Positions 45,426-57,681 are shown, numbered from the stretch's first letter. The stretch: DNA of 64,000 nt from Channallabes apus (GCA_030522415.1 CM060108.1:38753756-38817755); one strand, 5' to 3'. Notes: generated by a model from the sequence alone, not told the origin. A program made the numbers and translations.

Positions 45426-48400
45426 GTCAGTAGTTTCTTTTTAACAAGACTGCCATCATTGCTCCAGTCTTTAGTTAGAAAAACTAACCTGTTTATTAAT
45501 ATATTAATAATATCTATGATTCATACCTAAGAATTACAATTGTAACACTATAATTGTACTTTTTAAATAATGTCTGAAACATTTTATTCAAGAATTAGGA
45601 AGTCATTTCTTATTTCTGATGGTTTTTATTATCAGACTGTGGAGCTCGGGACTATGTGGTTTACAAGTCAGTGGGAGACAAAGCTCATCTCTCATTGAAA
45701 GAACACTGGAATACAACATCAGTTAAATGGAGGAAGGATCATCTTCTGATTGCAAAAATAGAAAATGAAAAGCCAGTTATGAAACATCCCAAAAAATTTC
45801 ACATACGCTTTTCTGACAACTCCTTGTTTATCCATAATTTGACGGTGAATGACTCTGGAGATTATGTAGTTCAAAGTGGACAATGGGAAGAATACGAAAT
45901 CAAATACAGGCTTGTAGTACAGGGTAAGTTACTGTATATCACTAATATTATTAATAAACTGTGTGATTTGGCCTGACAGTAAGTGGAATATCTGATTATT
46001 ATCCAATAACAACACAGACAAATGTATTACTTTTTTTAAAAATCACAACTGATATGTCATTTATTAAAAAATGACAAACACTCTAATGTTGTATGAAATT
46101 AATTACATTTAAAGCTGTAAATTAGGTAATTTTTTATTGAAGTTTATTAAGACAACACAAAACAAAACAAAAAACTTAATTGGTGCATAAGGCTCTTAAT
46201 TGAAGAGCCTTTTTCAGTAACTAAGTTTCTATGGATCAAGTTTTTTTTTTTCTATAGTAAGTTGTTACTATAGAAACAATACTGTACCAAAGTAAATTTA
46301 AATAACTGTCTGATCTGTTATATATATATATATATATATAATCTCAACACCTCATCAGTGTTGTAGTATAAAACATACAAAATTATTTGAACATCTCACT
46401 AACCACACATGTGCTTGCTGAACATCAGATTATAGACTTACACCCAGTTGTAGTACCTGCTATATTATAACCTACTTACCTGGGAATGCTTTCTTTTAGA
46501 TGTATAGTGTGGCTGTGGGAATTTGTATTCATTTAGCTTCAAGTTCATTAGTAAGACTGGGCAATAATACTGGCTAAGATGCAGTTAGCATTTCAGTTCA
46601 TCTTAAAGGTGTTCCATGAGGTTAAGGTCAGGGTTCTGTGCAGGACACTTTTCCTTTTAGTCCATAGCTAGGCAAACCATGTCTTCATGGAGCTTCATGC
46701 AGAGGGACACGGAGATGATGTAAGGTTTGGGACCCACCGTTTTGGTGAAGGGAATTCTTAATGCTACAGCATAGTATTTCTTTCTAGACAACTGGTTGGT
46801 TCCACCTTTGTGGCATCAGTGGAGAAAGAACCACATATCGGTGTGATGGTCAGGTTTCCACAGAAAGTCCACATACTGTGGACTTCAGGAAGCCTTTTTT
46901 GTTTGATTGTGGCTGGTGCTACAGCAGGAAAGTCTGGTGATTGTTGGTGTCACATGTTTAAGCTCTAAAAGTCACCAAACTGTGCCAGAAATATTAATTG
47001 AAAATATTTTAATACTAGATTTAATATAGTGTCATTTTCATGTTTTCTCAGAGGCGGTCTCAAATCCAATAATGGTCACAGCTCTTGATCATCAGTCAAA
47101 CTCCTCGTCTATTTGTCAAATCTTGGTAAAATGTTCTGCTGATGGCGAGTCAGTGACGTATGACTGTAATCACCAGCAATGCACTCGGACAAATGCCACA
47201 TCGACTAGAGTGAACATTACTATCAACTATACAGATACTAATGGGATGTTGGAATGCACAGCCAGCAATCGTGTGAGCAGAAAACGGACATCAATACCCA
47301 TAAATAACACATGTAAGTGATTAAAATATAGCATTACTTTATTAAGCTCAATCCTACAATATATATTATAATGTACATGTTCATTTAAATGCATGTATCA
47401 TTTTTTCCTACCCCACAGGTTCAGAAAAACAACCAGAACTCAGAACAAAAATCAGTTACATTTTGGTATTAATAATCATAATAAGTTGCACAGTGGTGTT
47501 TGGTGTCCTGATGATCTGCATTCTCAAACTTGTTTACAATTTCAAAAAGAAGCAACAGGTAAATACTTATATAAAACAGGTAGCAAAAAATGGGCACAAA
47601 AAAATGTATGCACACTTAAAAGTTGTTGCTCTGTTTTAAAATTCGAATTGAATGAATTAAATTATAGAATTATTGTGTAGTATTATGTTCATTCCAAATA
47701 TGTCAGTAGGTGCACCATCACTGATGTGTGACCATCAGAAGAGAGGCATATATTTTTCATATTGAAGTGTGTATAAATTTTTTAGGCCCTTCTGTACATT
47801 TATTTGTTGTTTATCAAACTTATTTCCTTTTTATTTCTCTGTGGTTAGAAAGGCGGTACTTATCAAGATGATAAGGGTGTAAACACTGTCTACAGTGTGG
47901 TTCGCAAGCCTCCAAGAACTGAGACTTCAGCAGAGAGCAGCACTGCACAAAATGCAGCAACAACAGTTTATGATGTTCCATCGAAATGTGTAAGTTGCAG
48001 TCAATTTCATTTTCCCACCAATATATACACTTTACACATTAGAGTGATGGACAATTTTGTGCATACATTTGTGCATAATTAATCAAAACAGACATCATAT
48101 ACTGTGCAAAAGTCTTGAGTCACCGTTCATTGCTTCTTTTCAAACTACAGTAAGATTTAATAAAAAAAATATGTAACAACCTCAACAGCAACCTCATTTC
48201 CTCTCTCATCTGTTCAAACTACTCAGCATTCAGCATCACCAGTATACTAATCACAAGGCTGATCATCTATCATCACCTGCATCTGTTCCTCACTGGTTTA
48301 TGCCTTAAGTTAGATGTTTTTTTAGTGCTTGAATGACTCATGAAACCAAAACAAACCAAAACATTCCTCTGAACCTGGTCAGATACAGGGACTGGACTGC

Positions 48401-48711
48401 AAATGAAAGACAAAAAAAAATCTTCAGGAAGCCTGGAGAACTAATCCTCAAGACTACATTAAATTACAAAAAAAGTCTGGCTCTTTGGAAGTAAAAATAT
48501 GGGGGAAGAAAATGAGGAGGCCTCAAGACCTTTGCACAGTACTGAATTATAAAGTATGTTTAGATCAGACTAAATTCGATTCAACTTTATCACTGCACAT
48601 GTAGGTACAAGGCAACAAAACACAGTTAGCATCTAACCAGAAGTGCACTTCCACAGTGCAGAATAATTTCCAAATATATATAGAATATAGTGAGGTGTGT
48701 GTGTGTGTGTG

Positions 48712-48749
<38 letters not shown>

Positions 48750-49502
48750 CACACACACACACACACACACACAGAGGATGGTTATGTACAATGAATTGTA
48801 CATATTGTAGATGAGGAAACATAGTATACCATGGTTATGATATTATAGTAGAGAGGGTTATATTCATGTGTGCAACTTGTTATTGGGAGTGGAATGAGGT
48901 AGATAATTTTCATACAATATGTGCAGCAGTTATGAATGTGGTAATTTATTAAATTAAACTCCATTATTATAATATAAAACAGTGTACATTACTTTCCTGG
49001 CATTCTTAGTAGAGATTTTTTAACCTACTTATTAGTGGTGAATATACAGTAGCATAAACAAGCAAAAACCCCACAACATGCCTCAGTACAGGTACCTTCC
49101 TGTCACATGACTATGGCATGGTGAAACTTTTTTTTTTTTTTTAACCGGCAACCCAATGACTTCCTCTGCTGCTACCAGTAGACCACATGCCGTCTGCATG
49201 CAATAGCATAATCTACATTGAGTTGTTATTTTGTTAGCTTACATATTCATCACTTATAAACAGTCATAAACTAGTGTAAGACTTTCTAGTGATGAACAAG
49301 GAACCATCTGTATACTTTCGTAAAGAGGAAAATAATCTACAATGAAACCATTTATTATGAGGAAACTAAAAAAACCCAACTCTTTTTCTTTTTCATTCTT
49401 GTTTTATAGGCCAGGGCACTCCAAAGTGACAACAGTGACAATGTGGAAAAGGATGACACGCATACAGTTTACTGGAAGCTGGGGCAGACACAAGACCCAT
49501 GA
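45374..49502 (+). CDS. CD2/SLAM-family immunoglobulin receptor (whole coding region, six exons)
   Basis: Exons 45374-45425, 45636-45923, 47052-47312, 47419-47558, 47849-47989 and 49410-49502 join to 975 nt (324 aa), all introns GT-AG. The plan is signal peptide (1-17), V-type Ig domain (18-113) lacking the usual intradomain cysteines, C2-type domain (114-200) with several cysteines, transmembrane helix (about 214-236) and a cytoplasmic tail with tyrosine motifs TVYSVV (260-265, a match to the ITSM TxYxxV/I), TVYDVP (286-291) and TVYWKL (313-318). Many N-glycosylation sites are present. A disulphide-free first domain, phase-1 Ig exons and ITSMs are typical of SLAM receptors, which signal through SAP/EAT-2 adaptors in leukocytes. 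Proximity to kcnj10 mirrors human 1q23. I cannot name a one-to-one orthologue. Confidence 0.87.
45636..45923 (+). CDS. SLAM-like exon 2 (V-type Ig domain)
   Basis: The acceptor is 'tttttattatcag' and the donor 'gtaagt' (45924), phase 1/1. It encodes 'DCGARDYVVYKSVGDKAHLS', a C-strand 'SVKWRKD' and the 'LTVNDSGDYVV' F-strand region, where the usual Cys is replaced by Val. Confidence 0.88.
46380..46980 (-). mobile_element. Very decayed Tc1-like remnant in SLAM-like intron 2
   Basis: Plus-strand phrases such as 'aaggtgttccatgaggttaa' and 'ggtcagggttctgtgcagga' are what the antisense of a Tc1 transposase C-terminal region looks like. No terminal repeats were found. Confidence 0.45.
47052..47312 (+). 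CDS. SLAM-like exon 3 (C2-type Ig domain)
   Basis: The acceptor is 'atgttttctcag' and the donor 'gtaagt' (47313), phase 1/1. Cysteines in 'SSICQILVKCSADGESV', 'YDCNHQQCTR' and 'GMLECTASN' fit the two-disulphide C2 domain of the CD2 family. Confidence 0.88.
47419..47558 (+). CDS. SLAM-like exon 4 (transmembrane)
   Basis: The acceptor is 'cctaccccacag' and the donor 'gtaaat' (47559), phase 1/0. It encodes a hydrophobic helix 'ILVLIIIISCTVVFGVLMIC' followed by a basic stop-transfer KKK. Confidence 0.88.
47849..47989 (+). CDS. SLAM-like exon 5 (cytoplasmic, ITSM)
   Basis: The acceptor is 'tctctgtggttag' and the donor 'gtaagt' (47990), phase 0/0. It contains TVYSVV, the clearest ITSM, and TVYDVP, which has Pro in place of the hydrophobic residue at Y+3. 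Confidence 0.86.
48100..48541. mobile_element. MITE in SLAM-like intron 5
   Basis: The inverted termini are 'tactgtgcaaaagtcttgag' on the left and reversed 'tactgtgcaaaggtcttgag' on the right, over 442 bp. It resembles widespread TA-target Tc1/mariner-type MITEs of fish. No coding sequence. Confidence 0.7.
48690..48775. repeat. Compound (GT)n-(TA)n-(CA)n microsatellite
   Basis: A GT run, an AT run and a CA run follow one another in SLAM-like intron 5. Because GT and CA are complementary the whole block could fold into a hairpin. Confidence 0.85.
49410..49502 (+). CDS. SLAM-like exon 6 (C-terminal tail)
   Basis: The acceptor is 'cttgttttatag'. It encodes 30 residues with TVYWKL and ends DP-TGA (49500-49502). 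An ATTAAA polyadenylation signal lies at 49663-49668. Confidence 0.85.
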   Translation, partial: ARALQSDNSDNVEKDDTHTVYWKLGQTQDP

Positions 49503-49805
49503 ATCAATCCGGTCCTGGAAGTCAATACTTTGCTAAATAAGATGATGCCATATTGTACATACGGAACAAAGCATTATGTAGCCTAAAAGTAAAATTGTTA
49601 TACAGTATGTTATTTATATTTTTATACAAATTTTTTTACGTTGTGCATTTATCTTTTTCTACATTAAATTATAGTTGTATATATTCTGTGTACTGTCATT
49701 AGTCAGTCAAATTAATCTCATTTATTTATTTTATTGATTTATGTTGTGCATAACTTCAACTTTTACTTCAATCAAACAAAGGTATAATCAAACATGCCCT
49801 AATAC

Positions 49806-51499
49806 AGTGGTTCTCAAAGTGTGGGGCGCGCCCCACTAGTGGGGAATACAGACATTACAGGTGGGGCGCAATGAACGGGAGGAGATTAGTGGAAAATAAC
49901 AGGAAAGTACCTAATTCATGCTTTTCTTTATTGATAATGAAGAGTGTACACTCAAAACTAAACAATCACACACAAATAAATGGATCATTAATACAAGTAA
50001 ATTTAAAATAACATCAGTTGTGGCCCGGGAGAAAAAGTGGAACCATAGTGCAACAATAATGGTTTAACGTCGGACCAACTTGAGCAGCGCCGCTCGAATC
50101 ACAAACCTGCGCGACTCACTGGGCAGCACTGCGAAATAGACTGAGAAATAGACCGCGCCAAGCATCAAAATACATTTTCTGGGATGCGCACGTACAAACC
50201 AGGCATGGCAAGGCGGAAACAATAATAAACAGTCCTGACATTTTAAATAAAACACAGTGGGTCGCGCAGGTTTGTGATTCGAGCGGCGCTGCGCGAATAA
50301 ACCAGATCATCACTGCGCTATTCAGATAGTCGTGCTGCGCTGTATTTGCGCAGATATTTGGTTCAACCGGGTGCCATGGTTTCGTCCCACCATTGACGTG
50401 TTTGGCTTCACATACACTTCGACAATGGACGAAGACGGTGCAGCAGCAGTGAGTTTGCTTACATGTGACGAAACCAAGAACGAGGAGATTGTAAAGAAAA
50501 AAGGTGCTTCGTCTGTGGTGTGGAATTGGATACGAATGAGATGAACGTGATTTGCAAGGTACGCAAGTGCACTGTTTTAACAAGTTGTGGAAACACGTCA
50601 AACCTTTTTTCTATCATCTGAAATCCAAGAATCCAAACGAATATGGCCAAAGTAAAAAATACAAAAAAGTAAAAAAATGTGGCAAACCCCAGCAATTCAG
50701 TTTAAATAAAATTACATAAAAAAATACAATTATGTAAAACAGTTTCTTTGTGTTTGAATTTTTATTTATGCATTTTCAGATACAAATTGCTATATTGCGA
50801 TATATATCGTTATCAAGGTAGAAAATTGCTTCTACCATGATAGAAGATTTTGGTTATATCGCCCACCCCTAATGAAGTCTATCTTGAGCTTGGATTCATG
50901 GTGGGGATGGTGGGGGCAGAGAAGAGACTCGTGTGTGTTTTGTGTCTTAAACCGCTGGCAGCAGACCGCATGAGACCCAACAAATTAGGAAGACACTTGG
51001 AGACAACACACTCACAGTCACGTTAATAAGCCACTCGATTTCTTTCAAAGAAAGCTGGCAGAATACAGACAGCAGAATAATCGCATGGTAAAATCTGAAT
51101 CAGTGGACAGCAAAGCACAAATGGCTTCATTCAAAGTTGCATATAGAATTGGCCAGTGCAAAAAAAACTACAAACGATTGCTGAGCAGCGAATAAACATG
51201 GGGTCAATTATGCCTTTTATAACAATTGCACGTGTATTTTATCTGTTTTTAACTTGGTGTTGTTTGATCGTATTGTTTTTTTTTTTGCTAAATTTCTTTC
51301 ATTTTTGTGAAGCTGCTTTGAGACAATGACCATTGTTAAAAGCGATATATAAATAAAATTGAATTGAAAAGTTTAGAAATTGATATTTCAATAAACAGTA
51401 AACTTGGCCGATTTCGTTATTATTTTGTTGACAAGTGGGGCTTGAAAATTCGCTCACCCCCTTAAGTGGGGAATGACAGAAAATGTTTGAGAACCACTG
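49806..51499 (-). mobile_element. Decayed hAT element of the Charlie/ZBED type
   Basis: The termini 'cagtggttctcaaag' (49806) and reversed '...tttgagaaccactg' (51499) are typical hAT ends, and 'tggggcgc' motifs follow inside. On the + strand, about 50870-51190 keeps a broken transposase N-terminus with a BED-type zinc finger pattern (C-x2-C ... H-x3-H in 'LVCVLCLKPLAADRMRPNKL' and 'GRHLETTHS') followed by stops. The flanks do not show a clean 8-bp duplication. Nested pieces include an L2 tail (51303-51367) and a likely MITE end reading 'atatcgcccacccctaa' near 50872. The orientation given is uncertain. Confidence 0.65.
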
Positions 51500-52094
51500 C
51501 CAGGTTATTGGATATGTGTTGTACAAAACAACCGCCTGGTAATTACAAAAAGTTTCCCATTGTAAATTTGTATTAACTGGAGTAATAACATCACAAGTAT
51601 TCTTGTATTACACAATTCCTAATTTGCATATCTGGAAAACATTTCAATTGAGTGTGACAAGCACTTCCTCTTTTTAAGCACAAAAAATTAAAAACACTGG
51701 TAAAACCCATAAATAATAATAATAAAATAAAATCCTGTCTATTATATTGATGAAATTTATAAGATATGTTTTCAACAAATGTATACTATTACATTAATAT
51801 ATAAAAATAGTTAAACATTGAGAAACTAATTGTTTTAGCTGTAATACAAATAAACCATAAAAGAATTACAGCACTTGTGGTTCCCCTTTTGACAACTGGC
51901 TGCTCAGCTGGTCCATGATCAGGTGTGTATTACTTCCTCAGGATTTTACCCAAAATAAATTGCTACAAGATTTACAGCTGTTTATAGAGTCTCCAAAGGA
52001 AGTCCAAAGAGCGATCACTGACAATTAAAACAAACCCATCAGAAAAATAAAAGGTACCAAGAGAGGTATGACTATATAAAATATGTTTAACTAT
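51500..52094. other. Intergenic, nothing recognised
   Basis: AT-rich sequence between the hAT element and the second L2 copy. Confidence 0.4.
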
Positions 52095-52451
52095 GTCAGA
52101 TCGGAACCTAGAATACTTTACTCCCCTTGAAGAGAATTAACTAATTTCACTCATCTCTTCTGCAAATTCATCAACCTGTATATTAGATCCTATACCGACA
52201 CATTTTCTTAAACAGGTAGTACCAGTAATAACAGAACCCCTGTTGAGAATAATTAATTCCTCACTCAGCATTGGTTATCTTTTAAATTAGCAATTATTAA
52301 ACCGATTATTAAGAAACCTGACCTCGACCCCTGTCAGCTGTCTAATTACAGGCCAATATCAAACCTCCCCTTTATCTCTAAGATTCTCGGAAAGATAGTA
52401 GCGGAGCAGCTACAGTATGATCATATCTACATAGAAATAGCATACATGAAT

Positions 52452-53592
52452 AGGGTTGGGTATCGTTTGGGTTTTTTCCGATACCGGTGCCAAATCGATA
52501 CTTTGAAAACGGTACCGGTGCCAAAACGGTGCCTGAACCGATACTTTTAAGCAAAAAAATTATAGTGGATGACTCAAGAATTAATTTTTATTGAACAAAA
52601 AATTTTATGCTTAAAATTTAACAATATATTAAAAGTTTAAAGTATATATGAATATGTAAGCTTCAAATTTTAGCAATTCTTTTGCAGAAATTTCACCATA
52701 TTTGCCTTTTCTGACAAAATACGACTCCTTTCCTGACTTATTGCCCTGCACAGGACATGTATAGCCTTCTTTACAATGGTAAATGGGGTCACTGTTGTAG
52801 TACTACTAGTACAGGCTGGAAAGCCATAATTATAAACAGAATCCATGTTGCATTAGTTTTTTACAAATTGTTTGACTATTTGTTAGCATGAATGCAAGAT
52901 TTGCATTTTGCTATTAACATTACATTATCCTACTACTAACCTGCGGACAGGCTGCTGACGTCATCATAATCGGTGACTCCTTTTTTCTACGGTTGGTGTG
53001 ACTGGGGCTGAGGGTCGTCCACACCGATAGCGCCAGCTGTTGTCCGCAAGCTGTTAAACACGGTGCCTCCGTCTGCTTTTAACTTTATTCCGTGTATTTA
53101 TTCTGCTTTTAACTTTATTCCGTCTGCCCTCGAATGTTTCAGTAGATTTGACGTGTTTCCGCCTTTACACGCAACTGCTGTAAGACATTCGCTGCACGTT
53201 GCGGTGCCGGAATCCTATCTTGTGAAATACAGCCACACTTTCGACTGTTTAGTTTTAGGCATTCTAACGAGAGTTGTTTACTTTAGCATGCTAAGCTATC
53301 GGTAGACCACCTGCTGCCGTCAGAGCGAGTGTAACAGTTACTGCATTCACGCGCATGTCGGATGGTCTCTCATTTCCGGATGATTTATGCTTTTAATTTT
53401 TTTATTTAATCTAATAAACGATTAATCTACAAAAATATATGAATCTAGAGAACAAATATTTCAATCGACAGTTCAGGCATTTAAGTGGCACCGAAATGAG
53501 GCACCGAAATTCGCATTCTGTTTCGGTCCGGTACATACCGGTTCTATAGGTACTGGTGCCGTATTGGCACCGGGTTTCGGTACACAACCCTA
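52452..53592. mobile_element. hAT-type MITE nested in the LINE
   Basis: Inverted ends 'tagggttgggtatcg' and reversed 'tagggttgtgtaccg' flank 1.1 kb without transposase. The LINE sequence 'tacatgaa' is duplicated on both sides (8 bp, about 52444-52451 and 53593-53600), as the uninterrupted first copy confirms. A second copy of the left end starts at about 57682. Confidence 0.82.
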
Positions 53593-53732
53593 TACATGAA
53601 CCGTATCAGTCAGGATTTAGGCTTCATCACAGTACAGAAACAGCACTCGTTAAAGAAGTAAATTACCTCCTATTGGCCTCTGATCAGGGTCGTGTAACTA
53701 TGCTTGTATTACTCGACCTCAGTGCAGCTTTT

Positions 53733-54058
53733 CAATTCAATTCAATTTTATTTGTATAGCGCTTTTAACAATTGACATTGTCTCAAAACAGCTTTACACA
53801 ATCAAAAGAATTACTTAAGTTTGTATGGAATGTGAATGTGTATGAATCAAAATGGTCAGATAGTCCCTGATGAGCAAGCCGAGGGCGACAGTGGCAAGGA
53901 AAAACTCCCTGAGATGGTAATAGGAAGAAACCTTGAGAGGAACCAGACTCAACAGGGAACCCATCCCATTTATACAGTGTGTTAGGTGGCAGGCAGTTCA
54001 GCTATAATAGTTGATGTTAATTGATGCTAATATGGAGTCCAGGTAGTTATTGGAGACT
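53733..54058 (-). mobile_element. Antisense L2 3' fragment inserted in the LINE
   Basis: 326 bp starting with the reversed tail (TTCAA)n and matching the L2 3' UTR. The 8-bp duplication 'cagctttt' lies at 53725-53732 and 54059-54066. It landed in the codons for motif A of the reverse transcriptase. Confidence 0.85.
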
Positions 54059-54084
54059 CAGCTTTTGACACCATTGATCATGCT

Positions 54085-55149
54085 ATTCTTTTTCACAGAT
54101 TAGAAAATATAGTAGGAATTAATGGTACAGCCCTCTCCTGGCTCAGATCGTATTTGACCGATCATTATCAGTATGTAGACTTAAATGGTGATTATTCTGC
54201 ATGCTCTCTAGTGGAGTTTGGTGTTCCACAAGGTTCAGTTTTAGTCCCACTGCTTTTTTCCCTTTACATGCTTCCTCTGGGCAACATAATCCGTAAACAT
54301 GGTATTAGTTTTCATTGTTGTGTGCTGACGACACAGTTATATGTCTCAGCAAAACCAGAAGAGAAAAACCAGCTCACTAAAGTTGAGCAATGTGTGCAGG
54401 ATATAAGAGATTGGATGCTAATTAACTTCCTTCTGCTTAATCCTGATAAGACAGAAGTTTTAGTCATAGGACCGCATTCAGCTAGGAGTAAGATTTTAGA
54501 TCACACTGTAACTTTAGATGGCCTTTCTGTTCCATCAAGTGCAACAGTAAAAGACCTCGGCGTGATTATAGATTCCAGCCTTTCATTTGAAGCTCATGTA
54601 GATAATATTACCAGAATAGCATTCTTTCACCTCAGAAATATTGGCAAGATAAGAAATATACTGTCGCTAAACAATGCAGAAAAACTAGTCCATGCTTTTA
54701 TCACCTCTAGGTTGGACTATTGTAATGCCTTAGTGTCTGGTTGTTCAGCTAGATGCATAAACAAGCTTCAGCTAGTCCAGAATGCAGCAGCGAGAGTCCT
54801 CACTAGAACCAGGAGATACGAGCACATCATACCTATCTTATCTTCACTGCATTGGCTCCCCGTGAAATTTCGCATTGATTTTAAAATACTACTCTTGACA
54901 TATAAAGCATTAAATGGTCTCACGCCGCATTATCTGAGCGAATTTCTAGTGTCTTACGATCCACCACGCCTACTTCGATCAAAGGATGCAGGCTGCTTGT
55001 CAGTACCGCGTATTATGAAAACTACAGCTGGGAGCAGAGCTTTTTCTTACAAAGCCCCAAAATTATGGAATAGTCTTCCAAATAGTGTTCGGGACCCAGA
55101 CACAGTCTCAGTGTTTAAGTCCAGAATAAAAACCTATTTATTTAATTAA
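54085..55149 (+). pseudogene. L2 reverse transcriptase pseudogene, C-terminal part
   Basis: The frame is open from about 54154 to 55147 and aligns with the C-terminal half of the first copy. The catalytic YADD is lost: where copy 1 reads [10 protein letters not shown] this one reads HCCVLTTQLY, through two compensating indels near 54318-54333. The protein would be inactive even if expressed. Confidence 0.85.
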
Positions 55150-56105
55150 GCATTTTTATAAATAGATTTGTCTTGGGTAAAGGAGCAGATCTGGGGGACT
55201 CATGGACATGGAGTATTAGGTGAATTGGTATGTTTAGATGCTGTCTTCCCCACTCTCATTGATCACTCAGGTTTGTTGATGGTGAAGGGAGCCCTCATGT
55301 TTGTGTTTCCTTCTGGCTCTCCCTTTTAGTTATGCTGTCATAGTTAGTAGTGCCAAAGTCTCTGCTTGCACTCTACACTAAATATTCATTCATATTATAC
55401 ATTATGTGACTGCGACCATACCTAACTGTTCTCTCCTCTTCTGCTCTCCCCTCTCCTGTTCTCTCTCCCCCTCTCTCTGTCGAGCTACACATGTCGTTCC
55501 TGAGCTGCCAGTGATCCAGACTCCCTCTGGCCTCTGGACCTGTCTGACCCATCCTGGTGTCCCGCGTCTGGTTGGAGACCTCGTCGCATGGATGCCCCAT
55601 GTGTCGCTTTGGGATGCGTCTGGTGTCTGGGGATGGTTTCACTACCATGAAGACGGTTCTGGCCTCGACTGGTGTTGACAGCTGTTTCTCTGAGGACTTG
55701 ACTTGGCAGCAGTTGCTTGATAATTCAAGACTGGAATTTTCTACAAGTCTACCCGAGTCTCCAATAACTACCTGAGCTCCATATTAACATCAACTGTTAT
55801 AGCTGAACTGGCTGCCACCTAACACACAGTATAAATGCAGATCGATTCCTGCTTCCTGTTTCACCCAGATGAGGAAGGGTTCCCTGTTCAGTCTGGTTCC
55901 TCTCAAGGTTTCTTCCTATTACCATCTCGGGGTTAATTTTTCCTTGCCACTGTCGCGCTCGGCTTGCTCACCAGGGGCAATCTGATCATTCTGATTCATA
56001 CATATTCACATTCCATACAAACTTAAATAATTCTTTTGATTGGGTAAAGCTGCTTTGCGACAATGACAACTGTTAAAAGCGCTATACAAATAAAATTTAA
56101 TTGAA

Positions 56106-57680
56106 TATATAGCCTATCAAGTGATGAGATAAAGATAATCTTAGCAATGATGGGAAGAACAGTGTATGTTGAAGGCAATGAACATGCTCATGCTTACTAC
56201 CTGAAGGATACCACCTTCTTCTAGCATGGGGACATATTGCTTCCCTTGATGATGTAACCGTTGAGAAAAGCAACAAAATTAACTCAATGATCTGCTCAGA
56301 TTCAGCCAAAATGCTTAAAAATTCATTGAACAATGATTCACATTGCAATGGCCATGACTAAAAGCATACTTCAAAAGTCACCCCTATTTTTAAAAACAAG
56401 AAATCAAGTGGAATATACTGCAATGACAATCAGTCATCAGACTTAAATCTAATTGAGCATGCATTTCATTTTCAGAAGGCAAAAAGCCCCAACAAGCGGG
56501 AAGTAGACAGCTAAAATTAACCTCTGTAACAGCTCTATCTGCTGGTGAGGGACTGAACTGCAGTTGAGCACCCTTACAGTCCAATAGCCCTTCCAGTGTT
56601 AAGAGACACTTTCAGCTCCGAGCTCTGCACTCTTCAGACCAAACTCAAAGGTAGACAAACATTTTGAAAACTAAATATTTTTAATAAACATAATAATAAT
56701 CATCATTACAATACAAGAACAATTGCTGAAATTGCTTATAAATTAAATGTTTTTAGTTTCCATAGAAAATTAATTCCACATGAATTAATTCCATTAGTTA
56801 GATTGCATTATACAAAGGGCTCCTAATCTAAATGTACCAATACTATTAAATATCCATGTGCAAAAATGCAGTAAATCTACCTAATGAACAGCTGCATCAA
56901 AAAGGGGAACCGACAAACAGAAGGAAGCAATCTTTGCTAATAACAAAACACAGATCTATACACACAATTTTCCAAATGGGTTTTTATGACATCACACTAT
57001 GTGATAGTTTTTAATTTACACATATGACTAAAACTTATTGAAGCCCACAGCTTTTTACTGCACTTCTGTCCCTAGTTAAACATTTCAGGTCAGAGAATAA
57101 ATGCCCCTTTAGAAGTATTGATTTCAAGGTCCATTGATTCAGAGAATAAATGCCCCTAAAACTGTCCCAATTTCCCAAAATCTACAAAAACAATTAATCA
57201 ATGCAAATTACCTTAATACTTAAGTTTACAAGTGACATACAGATAGATTTCACCTTACAGTGAAACAGCCCAGTTGTTTGATAATTGCTGTGCAAATCAT
57301 ACCATCAGCTCCTACTACAGCAACTTCTTTACTCCGGCATTTTCCAGTGTGTCTGAACATATTGTTCTAGAACTTGTTGCTACCTAATTTTGCACATGTT
57401 CATATTGACCATAAAAAATCGAAAGATTTCAAGCAAGCTTTTCTTGCTCACATTTGTCACTTGTAAAACAAGATAGAAACATCTTAAAGATGAATGTGCA
57501 CTTACTGTAAGTATTGATTTATTAGTTGTTTATTTATTTATTTTTATAATGTCTTTTTCTTTTGTTTGGTGTTTTGAACTTATGTGAAATCTCGACAGAC
57601 TACAGACATATTTACCCAGATATTGCAGGTAGTGATGGCATGATGAAGCCTCATTTACAGTAGGTGTTGAGGCTTCCCAG
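56106..57680. other. Intergenic, nothing recognised
   Basis: AT-rich sequence. 'cagagaataaatgcccct' occurs twice (about 57093 and 57139), a short local direct repeat. No gene. Confidence 0.4.
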
Positions 57681-57681
57681 T

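Larger units (their letters stand above)
52095..56105 (+). mobile_element. Second L2-type LINE copy, 5'-truncated, with two nested insertions
   Basis: Similarity to the first copy starts at its position 595 and continues to the 3' tail at about 56105. It is interrupted by a hAT MITE (52452-53582 region) and by an antisense L2 tail fragment (53733-54058). The coding part is broken further by small indels near 52275 and at the YADD motif. The order of events is clear: this LINE first, then the two insertions. Confidence 0.88.

Noticed and set aside
45185..45433. Longer N-terminus for the SLAM-like protein from an upstream start
   Set aside because: The added residues give no signal peptide, whereas the ATG at 45374 gives a typical one with a phase-1 exon end.
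50332..50544. 70-codon ORF within the hAT remnant
   Set aside because: It may contain a piece of the decayed transposase region, but it is too short and broken to call.
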